From Aurantiacibacter sp. MUD61 (GTDB taxonomy: Bacteria; Pseudomonadota; Alphaproteobacteria; Sphingomonadales; Sphingomonadaceae): 64,000 nt of DNA. Under the pieces are notes generated by a model. It did no database searches. It had not been told where the DNA came from and saw nothing but the letters and a program-made list of their open reading frames with translations. Every line of letters starts with the position of its first letter. The stretch's first letter is position 1. This document shows positions 1 to 7,828 of the stretch, piece after piece. The stretch covers positions 2,317,501 to 2,381,500 of the forward strand of contig NZ_CP115446.1 of assembly GCF_027912455.1 (NCBI RefSeq). Reading direction: 5' to 3'. Position numbers and translations under genes: made by a program.

Positions 1-450
1 GCCTTTGCCATTGACCATGATCTCGATCTTGGCGGTCTGCCGGGTTTCACGCAGCAGGCTGACTTCATTGATGGCGCAGCTGCGTTCGGTCCGCCCGTCC
101 TGCGTGATCGCTTCCATCTTTAGTGGACGCACTGCCATCGGTTTTGCGGCATTCACCCGCTCCACCAGACCACCGGCCCCGTGATAGCGGTTCATGAGGA
201 AGCCGACCGTGCCGAGATTGAGGCCGAATACCGGAATGATGCGATCTGCTTCGAGCATATCGTGCAGCGCATCGAGCATCGTACCGTCTCCGCCGAGCGC
301 GATCACCGCGTCAGCATCCTCCACGCCGACGAAATCATAGCGATCGGTCAGCTCGCGCGCGGCTTTGCGTGCACGGTCCGACTGCGAATAGACGAGCGCC
401 AGCTTTGCAAAGCCCGCGGCGCTTTCGCCTGTGGATGTTCCCGCTCCCAT
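1..450 (-). CDS. nadK: NAD kinase (partial, C-terminus outside window)
   Basis: ATP-dependent NAD kinase makes NADP from NAD in the cytoplasm. The first 150 codons are visible and the rest runs off the left edge. The diagnostic GGDGT phosphate-binding motif lies at about residues 53-57, followed by the FGLNLGTVGFL segment (about 75-86) and a conserved NEVSLLRE stretch. The ATG at 450 is chosen because it gives a normal short N-terminus ahead of the conserved KLALVYS strand. It is divergent from the EAL gene, with 88 bp between starts. Confidence 0.9.
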   Translation of the reverse strand, partial: MGAGTSTGESAAGFAKLALVYSQSDRARKAARELTDRYDFVGVEDADAVIALGGDGTMLDALHDMLEADRIIPVFGLNLGTVGFLMNRYHGAGGLVERVNAAKPMAVRPLKMEAITQDGRTERSCAINEVSLLRETRQTAKIEIMVNGKG

Positions 451-538
451 GCGCGCAACCCTATGGAGACGCGTCCCGATTTGCAACGCGGCATTCTTCA
501 TGCAGGACTTAAGGCAATTTCATTGTCACAGGGTTGTC

Positions 539-1354
539 ATGTCAATTCCCACACAGGTTCACGATCGCCGGCGTCGCCAGGATCGCCGCCGCAGTGAACC
601 GCATCCGATCACCGAAGACCTTGCCGAGGCACTCACCGGAGACGAGCTGGAATTGTTGTTTCAGCCGCAATTTTCGGCGGAGGATCATGCTGTCGTGGGG
701 GCCGAGGCACTGGTGCGCTGGGAGCATCCCGATCACGGCAAGCTGGCAGGCGATGCGCTGGTAGCGATTGCCCAAAGCGGCGGGATTGCACGGCGACTGT
801 CACGGCATATCACCCGCGCTGCCCTGATCGCGGCGAGTGATTGGCCGCCAGAGCAACGCCTGTCGATCAATGTCACCGCGATGGACCTGTTCGATCGCAC
901 TTTTGCCGAAGATTTGCTGGCGATGCTGGCCGAGCTCGACTTTCCGCCCGAGCGCCTGACGCTGGAGATCACCGAACAGGCGCTGGTCGCCGATCTCGAC
1001 CGGTCAGCCGAGAAGCTGAAATTGCTGTCCGCCCATGGCCTGCGCATCGCACTCGACGATTTCGGCGCGGGGTTCTGCAATTTTCGCTATCTGAAGGTCC
1101 TTCCGCTCGATGCGCTCAAGCTCGATCGCTCGATGATCGAAGGCATCGCCAATGACCCGCGTGATCTTGCCGTGCTGCGCGGTATCATCGCTATGGCGCG
1201 AGCACTGGACCTGACGGTGATTGCCGAGGGCATAGAGACAGATGCCCAGCGCGGTGTCGCGGTGCAGGAAGGCTGCGCGGTGTGGCAAGGCTTCCTTGGC
1301 GGAAAACCCGTTCCCGCCAAGGATTTCGACACAAAGTCAGCCTTTTCCTTCTGA
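539..1354 (+). CDS. EAL-domain cyclic-di-GMP phosphodiesterase
   Basis: A 271-residue stand-alone EAL protein without a GGDEF, PAS or membrane segment, so probably a soluble c-di-GMP hydrolase. The residues expected for metal and substrate binding are present: EALVRW (56-61), Asn111, Glu143 in LEITE, the Asp pair 173-174 in LDDFGAG, Lys194, Glu230/233 in IAEGIET and Gln250. The usual FGTG loop is FGAG, a mild change. The first 20 residues are rich in Arg and Gln. The ATG at 539 is preferred over an upstream in-frame ATG at 431, whose extension would overlap the divergent nadK start. The stop is 4 bp from the end of the convergent peptidase gene. Confidence 0.88.
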   Translation: MSIPTQVHDRRRRQDRRRSEPHPITEDLAEALTGDELELLFQPQFSAEDHAVVGAEALVRWEHPDHGKLAGDALVAIAQSGGIARRLSRHITRAALIAASDWPPEQRLSINVTAMDLFDRTFAEDLLAMLAELDFPPERLTLEITEQALVADLDRSAEKLKLLSAHGLRIALDDFGAGFCNFRYLKVLPLDALKLDRSMIEGIANDPRDLAVLRGIIAMARALDLTVIAEGIETDAQRGVAVQEGCAVWQGFLGGKPVPAKDFDTKSAFSF

Positions 1355-1358
1355 CCGA

Positions 1359-3770
1359 TTACTCGGCAGGCGGTTCTGCGTCTGCCACGTGTTCGTCAAA
1401 CCAGTCGATCATCTCGGCAAGCGTGTGCAGGACGCTTTCCCGCCCGCGATAGCCGTGGCTTTCGTGCGGCAGCATCACCAATCGCGCCGTGCCACCCGTT
1501 CCGCGAACGGCGGCGAACATACGCTCTGATTGCTGCGGGAAAGTGCCCGAATTGTTGTCATTGTCGCCGTGGATCAGCAGCATCGGCTCGTTGATTTGGT
1601 CGGCGGCCATGAAAGGCGAGAGCATGTAGTATGTCTCCGGCGTTTCCCAGAAAATGCGCCGTTCCGACTGGAAGCCGAAGGGTGTCAACGTCCGGTTGTA
1701 GGCGCCAGAGCGGGCGATGCCGGCGCGGAAGATGTCGCTTTGCGCGAGCAGGTGCGCGGTCATGAAGGCGCCATAGGAATGGCCGCCCACACCGACGCGG
1801 TAGCCATCGCTAATGCCACGTTCGGTGGCAAAATCCACGGCAGCCTGCGCGGAGGAGACGATCTGCTCGATGAAAGTGTCGTTCACCGTTTCAGGATCGT
1901 CTCCAATGACCGGCATCGCGGCATTGTCCAGCACGGCATAGCCCTGTGTCAGGAAGAACAGATGCGAATAGCCGCCGATGCGGGTGAAGCGATACGGGCT
2001 GTCGCGGTTTTGCGACGCGGTGGCGGCATTGTTGAATTCGCGCGGATAAGCCCACACGACGAGCGGTAGTTGCTGACCCTCGACGTAATCTGGCGGAAGG
2101 TAGAGCGTGGCGGTCAGCTCCGTCCCATCGGCGCGCGTATAGGTTACTAGCTCGCGGCTGATGCCGGTCAGTTCCGGATGCGGATCGGGGAATTCGGTAA
2201 GCGCCATCACTTCGCCATCGCTGCGAAGACGGAAATTGCCGGGATTGAGCGGGCTCTGGAAATAGGTGATGAAGCGTTCGCCATCATCATCGAGCACGTC
2301 GACGACGCTTTCCAGCTCCTCGCTATCATTGCGCCAAATCTCTTCGGTTTCCAGCGTGGCGAGATCGAAACGGCGCAGGAACGGGCGCAGGCCTTCGGGC
2401 GTGGCACCGCTGCCTGACAGCAACAGCACACCGTCATCATTGCGCGCGACGTTGAAACCGGCAGAAGTGCTGGTGGTGACGGGCGAGCCCGGATCGCCGT
2501 ACGCGTCCTGAATATTGCGCAGGATCAGCTCACGCGGTGCGTTGTCTCCGATGACATCGATTTGCGAAATGCGCAGCTCACGCGTGTCGCGATCGTAATC
2601 GTAGGCGAGTACGTCATCGGTATTCTCCATACCGACGAAGCCGGAGAAACGATCTTCGAATTCGGCAATCCGCATCGGCTCACCAGTGAACGGCGCGGCA
2701 AGTCCGAACATGGCATCGCGGACGTCGGTCTCGACGCGCGGGTCGCCGCCGTCTTGCGCCTCTGCCCACACAATCAGCGCAGGCTCTGTCGGATGCCAGA
2801 TGATGCTGCGGCGGCCCGTGGGCACGCCCTGCACAGGCAGATTGTCGGCAAGGGGCTGGCGCGCGATTTCGCTGACCATATTGCCGCTTGCATCGGTAAC
2901 CACAGATGTCAGCGGGAAGCTGGAATAGGGGACCTGATAGCTGAAAGGCTGCTCTATCCATTCCATCAGCATGTATTCGCCGCTCGGCGACGCGGCAGCA
3001 TAGGTGTAGAGGCGCGGCTCACCGAGCGTCTCGCTGGTTCCACTGTCGAGATCGAATGCCACGGGCTGGCTGGTGCCGAGCCATGTGAACATAGCCTCAT
3101 CATGCGGATCTTCGAGCAGATCCTGATAGGTGCGCGTCTGCGCTTCTTCGCCGCCGCTCGCCACCTGGATGGCGGGGCCGCGCGGTGTCAGCGATTCCTC
3201 TGGCATCGGGCCGCGATCATCGGGGATTTTCAGGGCCAAAAGGCGGCCGTCAGGCAACCAGCGTGGACCCTGGAAGATCGGGTTGATGCCGCGTTCCATG
3301 ACCGTGGTCGTCTCGCCGGTAGCGGTGTCGAGAACCATCAGGGCCATGCCATCGGCATAGGTGTTGGTGAAAGCGACATGCCCCCCATCGGGAGACCAGG
3401 CCATGTCCGAGATATCGGCATTGGCAGGCAGCGAAATGCTCCGTTCGACCGATCCATCGAGATTGCGCAATGTCATGCCGACATAGGCGCGCGTGCCGTG
3501 CCGATCGTTGATGTCGGCATCGAGCCGTAGGCCGGCGAGCTTTTCCATCGGCCGTGCCAGTTCAGCGACAGGCGGCAGGCTCTCACGCTCCAGCAACAGC
3601 AGGGTTTCGCCATCGGGAGAGACGGAAACAGCAGGCGAGGGCGGCCGCGTTACGATGTCGGTGATTTCGGCGGGCGGCTCGCGATAGCCTTCGGTCTCCT
3701 GCGCGAGCGCGGGAGTGGCGAGCGGGGCAGCCAGTGCAGCGGCGATAGCGGTGGTCAGCAGATAACGCAT
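1359..3770 (-). CDS. Secreted S9 family prolyl oligopeptidase-like peptidase
   Basis: An 803-residue serine peptidase with an N-terminal signal peptide (about residues 1-23, ending ATPALA) and therefore periplasmic or secreted. A seven-bladed beta-propeller region precedes a C-terminal alpha/beta hydrolase domain. The catalytic triad is visible: Ser665 in GGHSYGAF, Asp738 in HGDND and His772 in ESHGY. The WAYPREF and GGYSHLFF segments resemble the glutamyl endopeptidase (S9D) branch, which suggests cleavage after acidic residues; that is inference. The ATG at 3770 has a good AGGAGAG ribosome site; the nine codons upstream are not needed. Confidence 0.88.
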   Translation of the reverse strand: MRYLLTTAIAAALAAPLATPALAQETEGYREPPAEITDIVTRPPSPAVSVSPDGETLLLLERESLPPVAELARPMEKLAGLRLDADINDRHGTRAYVGMTLRNLDGSVERSISLPANADISDMAWSPDGGHVAFTNTYADGMALMVLDTATGETTTVMERGINPIFQGPRWLPDGRLLALKIPDDRGPMPEESLTPRGPAIQVASGGEEAQTRTYQDLLEDPHDEAMFTWLGTSQPVAFDLDSGTSETLGEPRLYTYAAASPSGEYMLMEWIEQPFSYQVPYSSFPLTSVVTDASGNMVSEIARQPLADNLPVQGVPTGRRSIIWHPTEPALIVWAEAQDGGDPRVETDVRDAMFGLAAPFTGEPMRIAEFEDRFSGFVGMENTDDVLAYDYDRDTRELRISQIDVIGDNAPRELILRNIQDAYGDPGSPVTTSTSAGFNVARNDDGVLLLSGSGATPEGLRPFLRRFDLATLETEEIWRNDSEELESVVDVLDDDGERFITYFQSPLNPGNFRLRSDGEVMALTEFPDPHPELTGISRELVTYTRADGTELTATLYLPPDYVEGQQLPLVVWAYPREFNNAATASQNRDSPYRFTRIGGYSHLFFLTQGYAVLDNAAMPVIGDDPETVNDTFIEQIVSSAQAAVDFATERGISDGYRVGVGGHSYGAFMTAHLLAQSDIFRAGIARSGAYNRTLTPFGFQSERRIFWETPETYYMLSPFMAADQINEPMLLIHGDNDNNSGTFPQQSERMFAAVRGTGGTARLVMLPHESHGYRGRESVLHTLAEMIDWFDEHVADAEPPAE

Positions 3771-3787
3771 GGGGTGATTTCTCTCCT

Positions 3788-3817
3788 TTGGCCGCACACT
3801 AAAACGCGCGCGGCCAA
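3788..3817 (-). repeat. Inverted repeat in the S9 peptidase leader
   Basis: TTGGCCGC at 3788-3795 and GCGGCCAA at 3810-3817 are perfect 8-bp inverted arms around a 14-nt spacer. They sit just upstream of the ribosome site of the peptidase gene. It could be a leader hairpin or a dimeric operator; the sequence does not decide. Confidence 0.45.
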
Positions 3818-3828
3818 GGAAGGCAATA

Positions 3829-3868
3829 GGGTCATGGAGTTATCGGCAGGGTCATGGAGTTATCGGCA
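3829..3868. repeat. Perfect 20-bp tandem duplication
   Basis: A 20-bp unit (3829-3848) is repeated exactly at 3849-3868, in the short space between the mfd stop and the S9 peptidase start. It probably arose by slippage. It lies in the stretch that should carry the peptidase promoter. Confidence 0.9.
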
Positions 3869-3875
3869 ACCGAAG

Positions 3876-6800
3876 CTAAGCGGCCTCTTTCTTCTTCGCG
3901 CGCTTCACGATGCCGGACAGACCCTTGGTCAGCTGGAACAGGCCGTTGAGGCGGCTTTGCGGATCGCCCCATGCGCGGTTGATCTGCAGTTTCATGTCGG
4001 GGCGCAGCTTAGCGGAGCCCTCACGGTTGCCGTTCAGGCGCTCGACATAGGCGAGAAGCCCTGCCGGATCGGGGAAGTGATCCTTGTGGAAAGTGACCAG
4101 CGTTGCACGCCCACCGACTTCGATCTTGGCGATCTGTGCCGCAATAGCCTGCGCCTTGATTTCGATCAGGCGAATGAGGTTCTTGGTCGGTTGCGGCAGT
4201 TCACCGAACCGGTCGATCATTTCAGCGGCAAGGCTTTCGATCTCGGATGATCCCTCTGCCTGGTTGAGGCGGCGATAGAGCGCCATGCGGACCGCGAGGT
4301 CGGGCACATAATCCTCAGGGATCATGATCGGCGCATCGACAGTGATCTGCGGGCTGAGACCGGTGGTATCGCCTTCCAGCCCGGCATCGCCTGCCTTGGC
4401 CGCCATAATCGCGTCTTCCAGCATCGACTGGTAAAGCTCGAACCCGACTTCGCGGATATGGCCTGACTGCTCGTCACCCAACAAATTGCCTGCCCCGCGA
4501 ATATCGAGATCGTGGCTCGCGAGCTGGAAGCCCGCGCCAAGACTGTCGAGATCGCCGAGCACTTTCAGGCGCTTCTCAGCCACTTCGCTCAGCTGCGTAT
4601 CAGCAGGCGTGGTCAAATAGGCATAGGCGCGGATTTTCGATCGACCCACGCGGCCGCGCAGCTGGTAAAGCTGGGCGAGGCCAAAGCGATCCGCACGGTG
4701 GATGATCATGGTGTTTGCGGTCGGCAAGTCGAGCCCGGATTCGATGATCGTGGTCGAGAGCAGGACTTCATATTTGCCTTCATAAAAGGCGCTCATCCGC
4801 TCTTCGATTTCGCCCGCGCTCATCTGGCCATGCGCGTCTATGAATTTTACTTCGGGCACAAATTCGCGCAGCCATTCGATCACCGGCTGCATGTCCGAAA
4901 TGCGCGGCACGACGATGAAGCTCTGCCCGCCGCGATGGTGTTCGCGGAGCAGAGCCTCGCGCACCACCATATCGTCCCACTCCATCACGTAAGTGCGCAC
5001 GGCGAGGCGATCGACTGGCGGGGTCTTGATGGTGGAAAGTTCGCGCAGGCCCGTCATCGCCATCTGCAGCGTGCGGGGGATCGGCGTGGCGGTGAGCGTC
5101 AGCACATGCACATCCGCGCGAAGCTGCTTCAGCTTCTCCTTATGGGTCACGCCGAAACGCTGTTCCTCATCCACGATCACCAGCCCCAGATCCTTGAAAT
5201 TGGTGTTCTTGGAGAGGATTGCGTGGGTGCCGATCACGATATCGATATCGCCCGATGCAAGGCCATCGCGCGTGTCCGACATTTCCTTGCTCGGCACGAG
5301 GCGCGAAAGACGACCGATTTTGAGCGGGAAACCGGCGAAGCGGTCGACGAAGTTCTGATAGTGTTGGCGCGCGAGCAGAGTCGTCGGCGCGATCATGGCG
5401 ACTTGCTGGCCATTCATCGCCGCAACGAAGGCTGCTCGAAGAGCAACTTCGGTCTTGCCGAAACCGACATCGCCGCAGACGAGCCGGTCCATCGGGCGGC
5501 CGCTTTCAAGGTCGCGTAGCACATCGGCGATAGCCGCTTCCTGATCCTCGGTCTCCTCATACTGGAAGCGGTCGAGGAACTGGTTGTAGCTTGCCTCCTC
5601 TGCCGCGAGCACCGGAGCCTTGCGCAGTGCCCGCCGAGCGGCAACTTCCATCAACTCGCCCGCAATTGCGCGGATGCGTTCCTTAAGCTTGGCGCGGCGT
5701 TTCTGCCATGCTTCCCCGCCCAGTTTGTCGAGCGGGACGATCTCTTCGGACGAGCCATAGCGGCTCAGCACTTCCAGATTCTCGACCGGAATGTAGAGCT
5801 TGTCGCCGCCCTTATACTCCAGCATCACACAATCGTGCTTGCTCTTGCCGACAGTGATCGGCTCCAGCCCGATATATTTGCCGATGCCGTGATCGACATG
5901 GACGACGAGGTCGCCGCGCGCGAGCGCCTGCAACTCGGCGAGAAAAGCGTCGGCGTCTTTCTTCTTCTTGCGACGGCGGACAAGGCGATCACCCAGCAGA
6001 TCCTGCTCGGTAATCAGCTCCATCTCGTCATTGGCGAAACCGGTATCGAGCGGCAGCACCATCGCAATGGGCTGGCCTTTCGCCGATGCGCCGAGCGCTT
6101 CCTGCCAGCTGTCCGCCTTGCCGATCTTGGTGCCAGCTTCCTCGATAATCGAGGTGATACGGCTGAGCGAGCCTTTGGTGTAGGCGGCGAGAAGCGGGCG
6201 TTTGCCGGCCTTGCCGATTGTCGCGAAATGCTTTGCCGCCGCTTCGTAGACGTTTGCGCCCTGGGAACGCTCCGGCGTGAAATCGCGCGCCGATTTGAAG
6301 CCGAAGTCGATGACCTTGTCGCTCTCGGGCTCGTCGAAAATCGTGGTGCGGTGGATCGGTTTTTCCGCCAGCGCGTCCGAGAATTCGTCCTGAGTCAGAT
6401 AGAGCAAATCCGGATCAATGGCGCGATAGCTGCCGCGTGACTGGCCTGAAGTCTCGCCACGCTGCTTATGGTAATCGGCAATATCGGACAGGCGCTCCTC
6501 CGCCGCCTGCAGGCCGGAGGAATCGATCAAATAGGTCGCATCATCGCCGAGATGATCGAACAGCGTCGCCAGGCGATCTTCGAACAGCGGAAGCCAGTGC
6601 TCCATTCCGGCAAGGCGCCGCCCATCGCTGACGGCTTCGTAGAGCGGATCCTGCGTTGCCTCTGCACCAAAGGTCTCGCGGTAGCTCTTGCGGAAGCGCT
6701 TGATGCTGTCGTCATCGAGCAATGCCTCGCTCGCGGGCAGCAGCAAGTGGCTGTCGATGACTTCGGTTGTGCGCTGGGTATTCGGATCGAACAGGCGCAG

Positions 6801-7373
6801 GCTCTCGAGCTCATCACCGAAGAAATCGAGTCTCAGTCCGCCTTCGAGGCCGCTGGGATAGATATCGACGATGGAGCCGCGCATGGCGAATTCGCCGGTG
6901 TCCACCACCGTATCAACGCGGGTGTAGCCCTGCTTCCGGAGCAGTTTGGCAAGGTTCTCATGGCCGATTTCGAAGCCCGGCTTGAACTCGCGCACAGCCT
7001 CTCGAATGCGGTAGGGGGTGAGCACGCGTTGGAGGAGCGCATTCACTGTGGTGACGACGAGCTGCTGTCCGGGTTTTGCAGTCTGCATCCGGTGCAGCGC
7101 GGCAAGTCGCTGCGCGCTGACCGACATGGCCGGGCTCGCGCGATCATAGGGCAGGCAGTCCCACGCCGGGAATTCGATCACCTGCAATTCGGGCGCGAAG
7201 AAGTGCGCCGCATCCACCACCGCGCGCATTGCCGCATCATCGGGAGCGATGAAAACGGCGCGGCCTTTCGCGGCCCGGGCGATATCGGCAAGAACAAGCG
7301 GCTGCGCACCACGCGCGACCTGGACCAGCGTCAGCGGCTGACTGGCGTTCAATATGCGGGAAAGATCGGGCAT
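3876..7373 (-). CDS. mfd: Transcription-repair coupling factor
   Basis: Mfd pushes stalled RNA polymerase off damaged DNA and recruits UvrA. At 1165 residues it has the full family length. Order: UvrB-like N-terminal modules, the RNA-polymerase-interaction domain (around HVDHGIGKYIG and YKGGDKLYIPV), then RecG-like helicase motifs GDVGFGKT, DEEQRFG, TATPIPRT and QLRGRVGRS, and a C-terminal TRCF domain. The ATG at 7373 (MPDLSRIL) is preferred to a much longer upstream in-frame start that would run through sdhE. It lies 24 nt downstream of a strong terminator behind sdhE, so its promoter is unclear. Confidence 0.97.
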   Translation of the reverse strand: MPDLSRILNASQPLTLVQVARGAQPLVLADIARAAKGRAVFIAPDDAAMRAVVDAAHFFAPELQVIEFPAWDCLPYDRASPAMSVSAQRLAALHRMQTAKPGQQLVVTTVNALLQRVLTPYRIREAVREFKPGFEIGHENLAKLLRKQGYTRVDTVVDTGEFAMRGSIVDIYPSGLEGGLRLDFFGDELESLRLFDPNTQRTTEVIDSHLLLPASEALLDDDSIKRFRKSYRETFGAEATQDPLYEAVSDGRRLAGMEHWLPLFEDRLATLFDHLGDDATYLIDSSGLQAAEERLSDIADYHKQRGETSGQSRGSYRAIDPDLLYLTQDEFSDALAEKPIHRTTIFDEPESDKVIDFGFKSARDFTPERSQGANVYEAAAKHFATIGKAGKRPLLAAYTKGSLSRITSIIEEAGTKIGKADSWQEALGASAKGQPIAMVLPLDTGFANDEMELITEQDLLGDRLVRRRKKKKDADAFLAELQALARGDLVVHVDHGIGKYIGLEPITVGKSKHDCVMLEYKGGDKLYIPVENLEVLSRYGSSEEIVPLDKLGGEAWQKRRAKLKERIRAIAGELMEVAARRALRKAPVLAAEEASYNQFLDRFQYEETEDQEAAIADVLRDLESGRPMDRLVCGDVGFGKTEVALRAAFVAAMNGQQVAMIAPTTLLARQHYQNFVDRFAGFPLKIGRLSRLVPSKEMSDTRDGLASGDIDIVIGTHAILSKNTNFKDLGLVIVDEEQRFGVTHKEKLKQLRADVHVLTLTATPIPRTLQMAMTGLRELSTIKTPPVDRLAVRTYVMEWDDMVVREALLREHHRGGQSFIVVPRISDMQPVIEWLREFVPEVKFIDAHGQMSAGEIEERMSAFYEGKYEVLLSTTIIESGLDLPTANTMIIHRADRFGLAQLYQLRGRVGRSKIRAYAYLTTPADTQLSEVAEKRLKVLGDLDSLGAGFQLASHDLDIRGAGNLLGDEQSGHIREVGFELYQSMLEDAIMAAKAGDAGLEGDTTGLSPQITVDAPIMIPEDYVPDLAVRMALYRRLNQAEGSSEIESLAAEMIDRFGELPQPTKNLIRLIEIKAQAIAAQIAKIEVGGRATLVTFHKDHFPDPAGLLAYVERLNGNREGSAKLRPDMKLQINRAWGDPQSRLNGLFQLTKGLSGIVKRAKKKEAA

Positions 7374-7396
7374 AGGTGCATCAACTATCGGCAAGC

Positions 7397-7427
7397 AAAA
7401 AAGCCCCCAGCTCGAACGAGATGGGGG
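7397..7427 (-). terminator. Rho-independent terminator between sdhE and mfd
   Basis: On the minus strand, CCCCCA pairs with TGGGGG and an inner CTCG with CGAG, followed one base later by six T residues. The hairpin starts 11 nt after the sdhE stop and the T run ends 23 nt before the mfd start codon. Any transcription from sdhE into mfd must read through it. Confidence 0.8.
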
Positions 7428-7438
7428 TGAATTGCCGC

Positions 7439-7708
7439 CTAGATGCGCACGTAATCCATTTTGCGCAAGGCAGTCATTTGGTCGCCCTGCATTTCTTCCG
7501 GCGGCTCCTGTGTGCCCATGGTCCAAGCGAGAACGTCGGGGTCTTCATAGGTCAGCAGCTTTTCGAACCACGCGAGCTCTTCCTCGCTCCAACCCTCGTG
7601 GAAGGTGTCGAAGAAACAACCAAAGGTGTAATCGGCTTCGCGCGTGCCGCGGTGCCAGGCGCGGAATTTGGCCTTGGCGATGCGGGTTTGGCGATCTGTA
7701 GAGGTCAT
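7439..7708 (-). CDS. sdhE: FAD assembly factor SdhE (DUF339)
   Basis: An 89-residue protein of the SdhE/YgfY/Sdh5 family, which helps insert covalent FAD into succinate dehydrogenase subunit A. The usual RRG motif is HRGTREAD here (about residues 19-26), followed by the conserved GWSEEELAWFEKLL and DPDVLAWTMG segments. The start at 7708 has a full AGGAGG ribosome site. The gene is embedded between mfd and recG, while sdhB is about 46 kb away in this window. Confidence 0.9.
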   Translation of the reverse strand: MTSTDRQTRIAKAKFRAWHRGTREADYTFGCFFDTFHEGWSEEELAWFEKLLTYEDPDVLAWTMGTQEPPEEMQGDQMTALRKMDYVRI

Positions 7709-7728
7709 GGTGAGCCTCCTAACAAGCT

Positions 7729-7808
7729 CGTCATTCCAGCGAAAGCTGGAATCTCTTTCCACAAGAGAGCGCTTTTCCGACAAGATCCCAGCTTCCGCTG
7801 GGATGACG
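7729..7808. repeat. REP-like palindromic intergenic element
   Basis: Two 26-bp arms (7729-7754 and 7783-7808) are inverted copies of each other with three mismatches. Each arm is itself a small hairpin (CCAGC/GCTGG and CCCAGC/GCTGGG). The element fills most of the gap between the divergent sdhE and recG starts. Its form is like the bacterial interspersed mosaic elements built from paired REP hairpins. Confidence 0.8.
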
Positions 7809-7828
7809 GACTGGGTTAGAGTGGCCGA

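Noticed and set aside
521..541. TGTCACAGGG-TTGTCATG before the EAL gene, looking like the direct repeats of the 27-bp element
   Set aside because: The match is limited to the short TGTCA core and the spacing differs; it overlaps the EAL start codon.
2562..3530. 322-codon plus-strand frame opposite the S9 peptidase
   Set aside because: Antisense shadow; no recognisable domain, and the peptidase triad and propeller lie on the minus strand.
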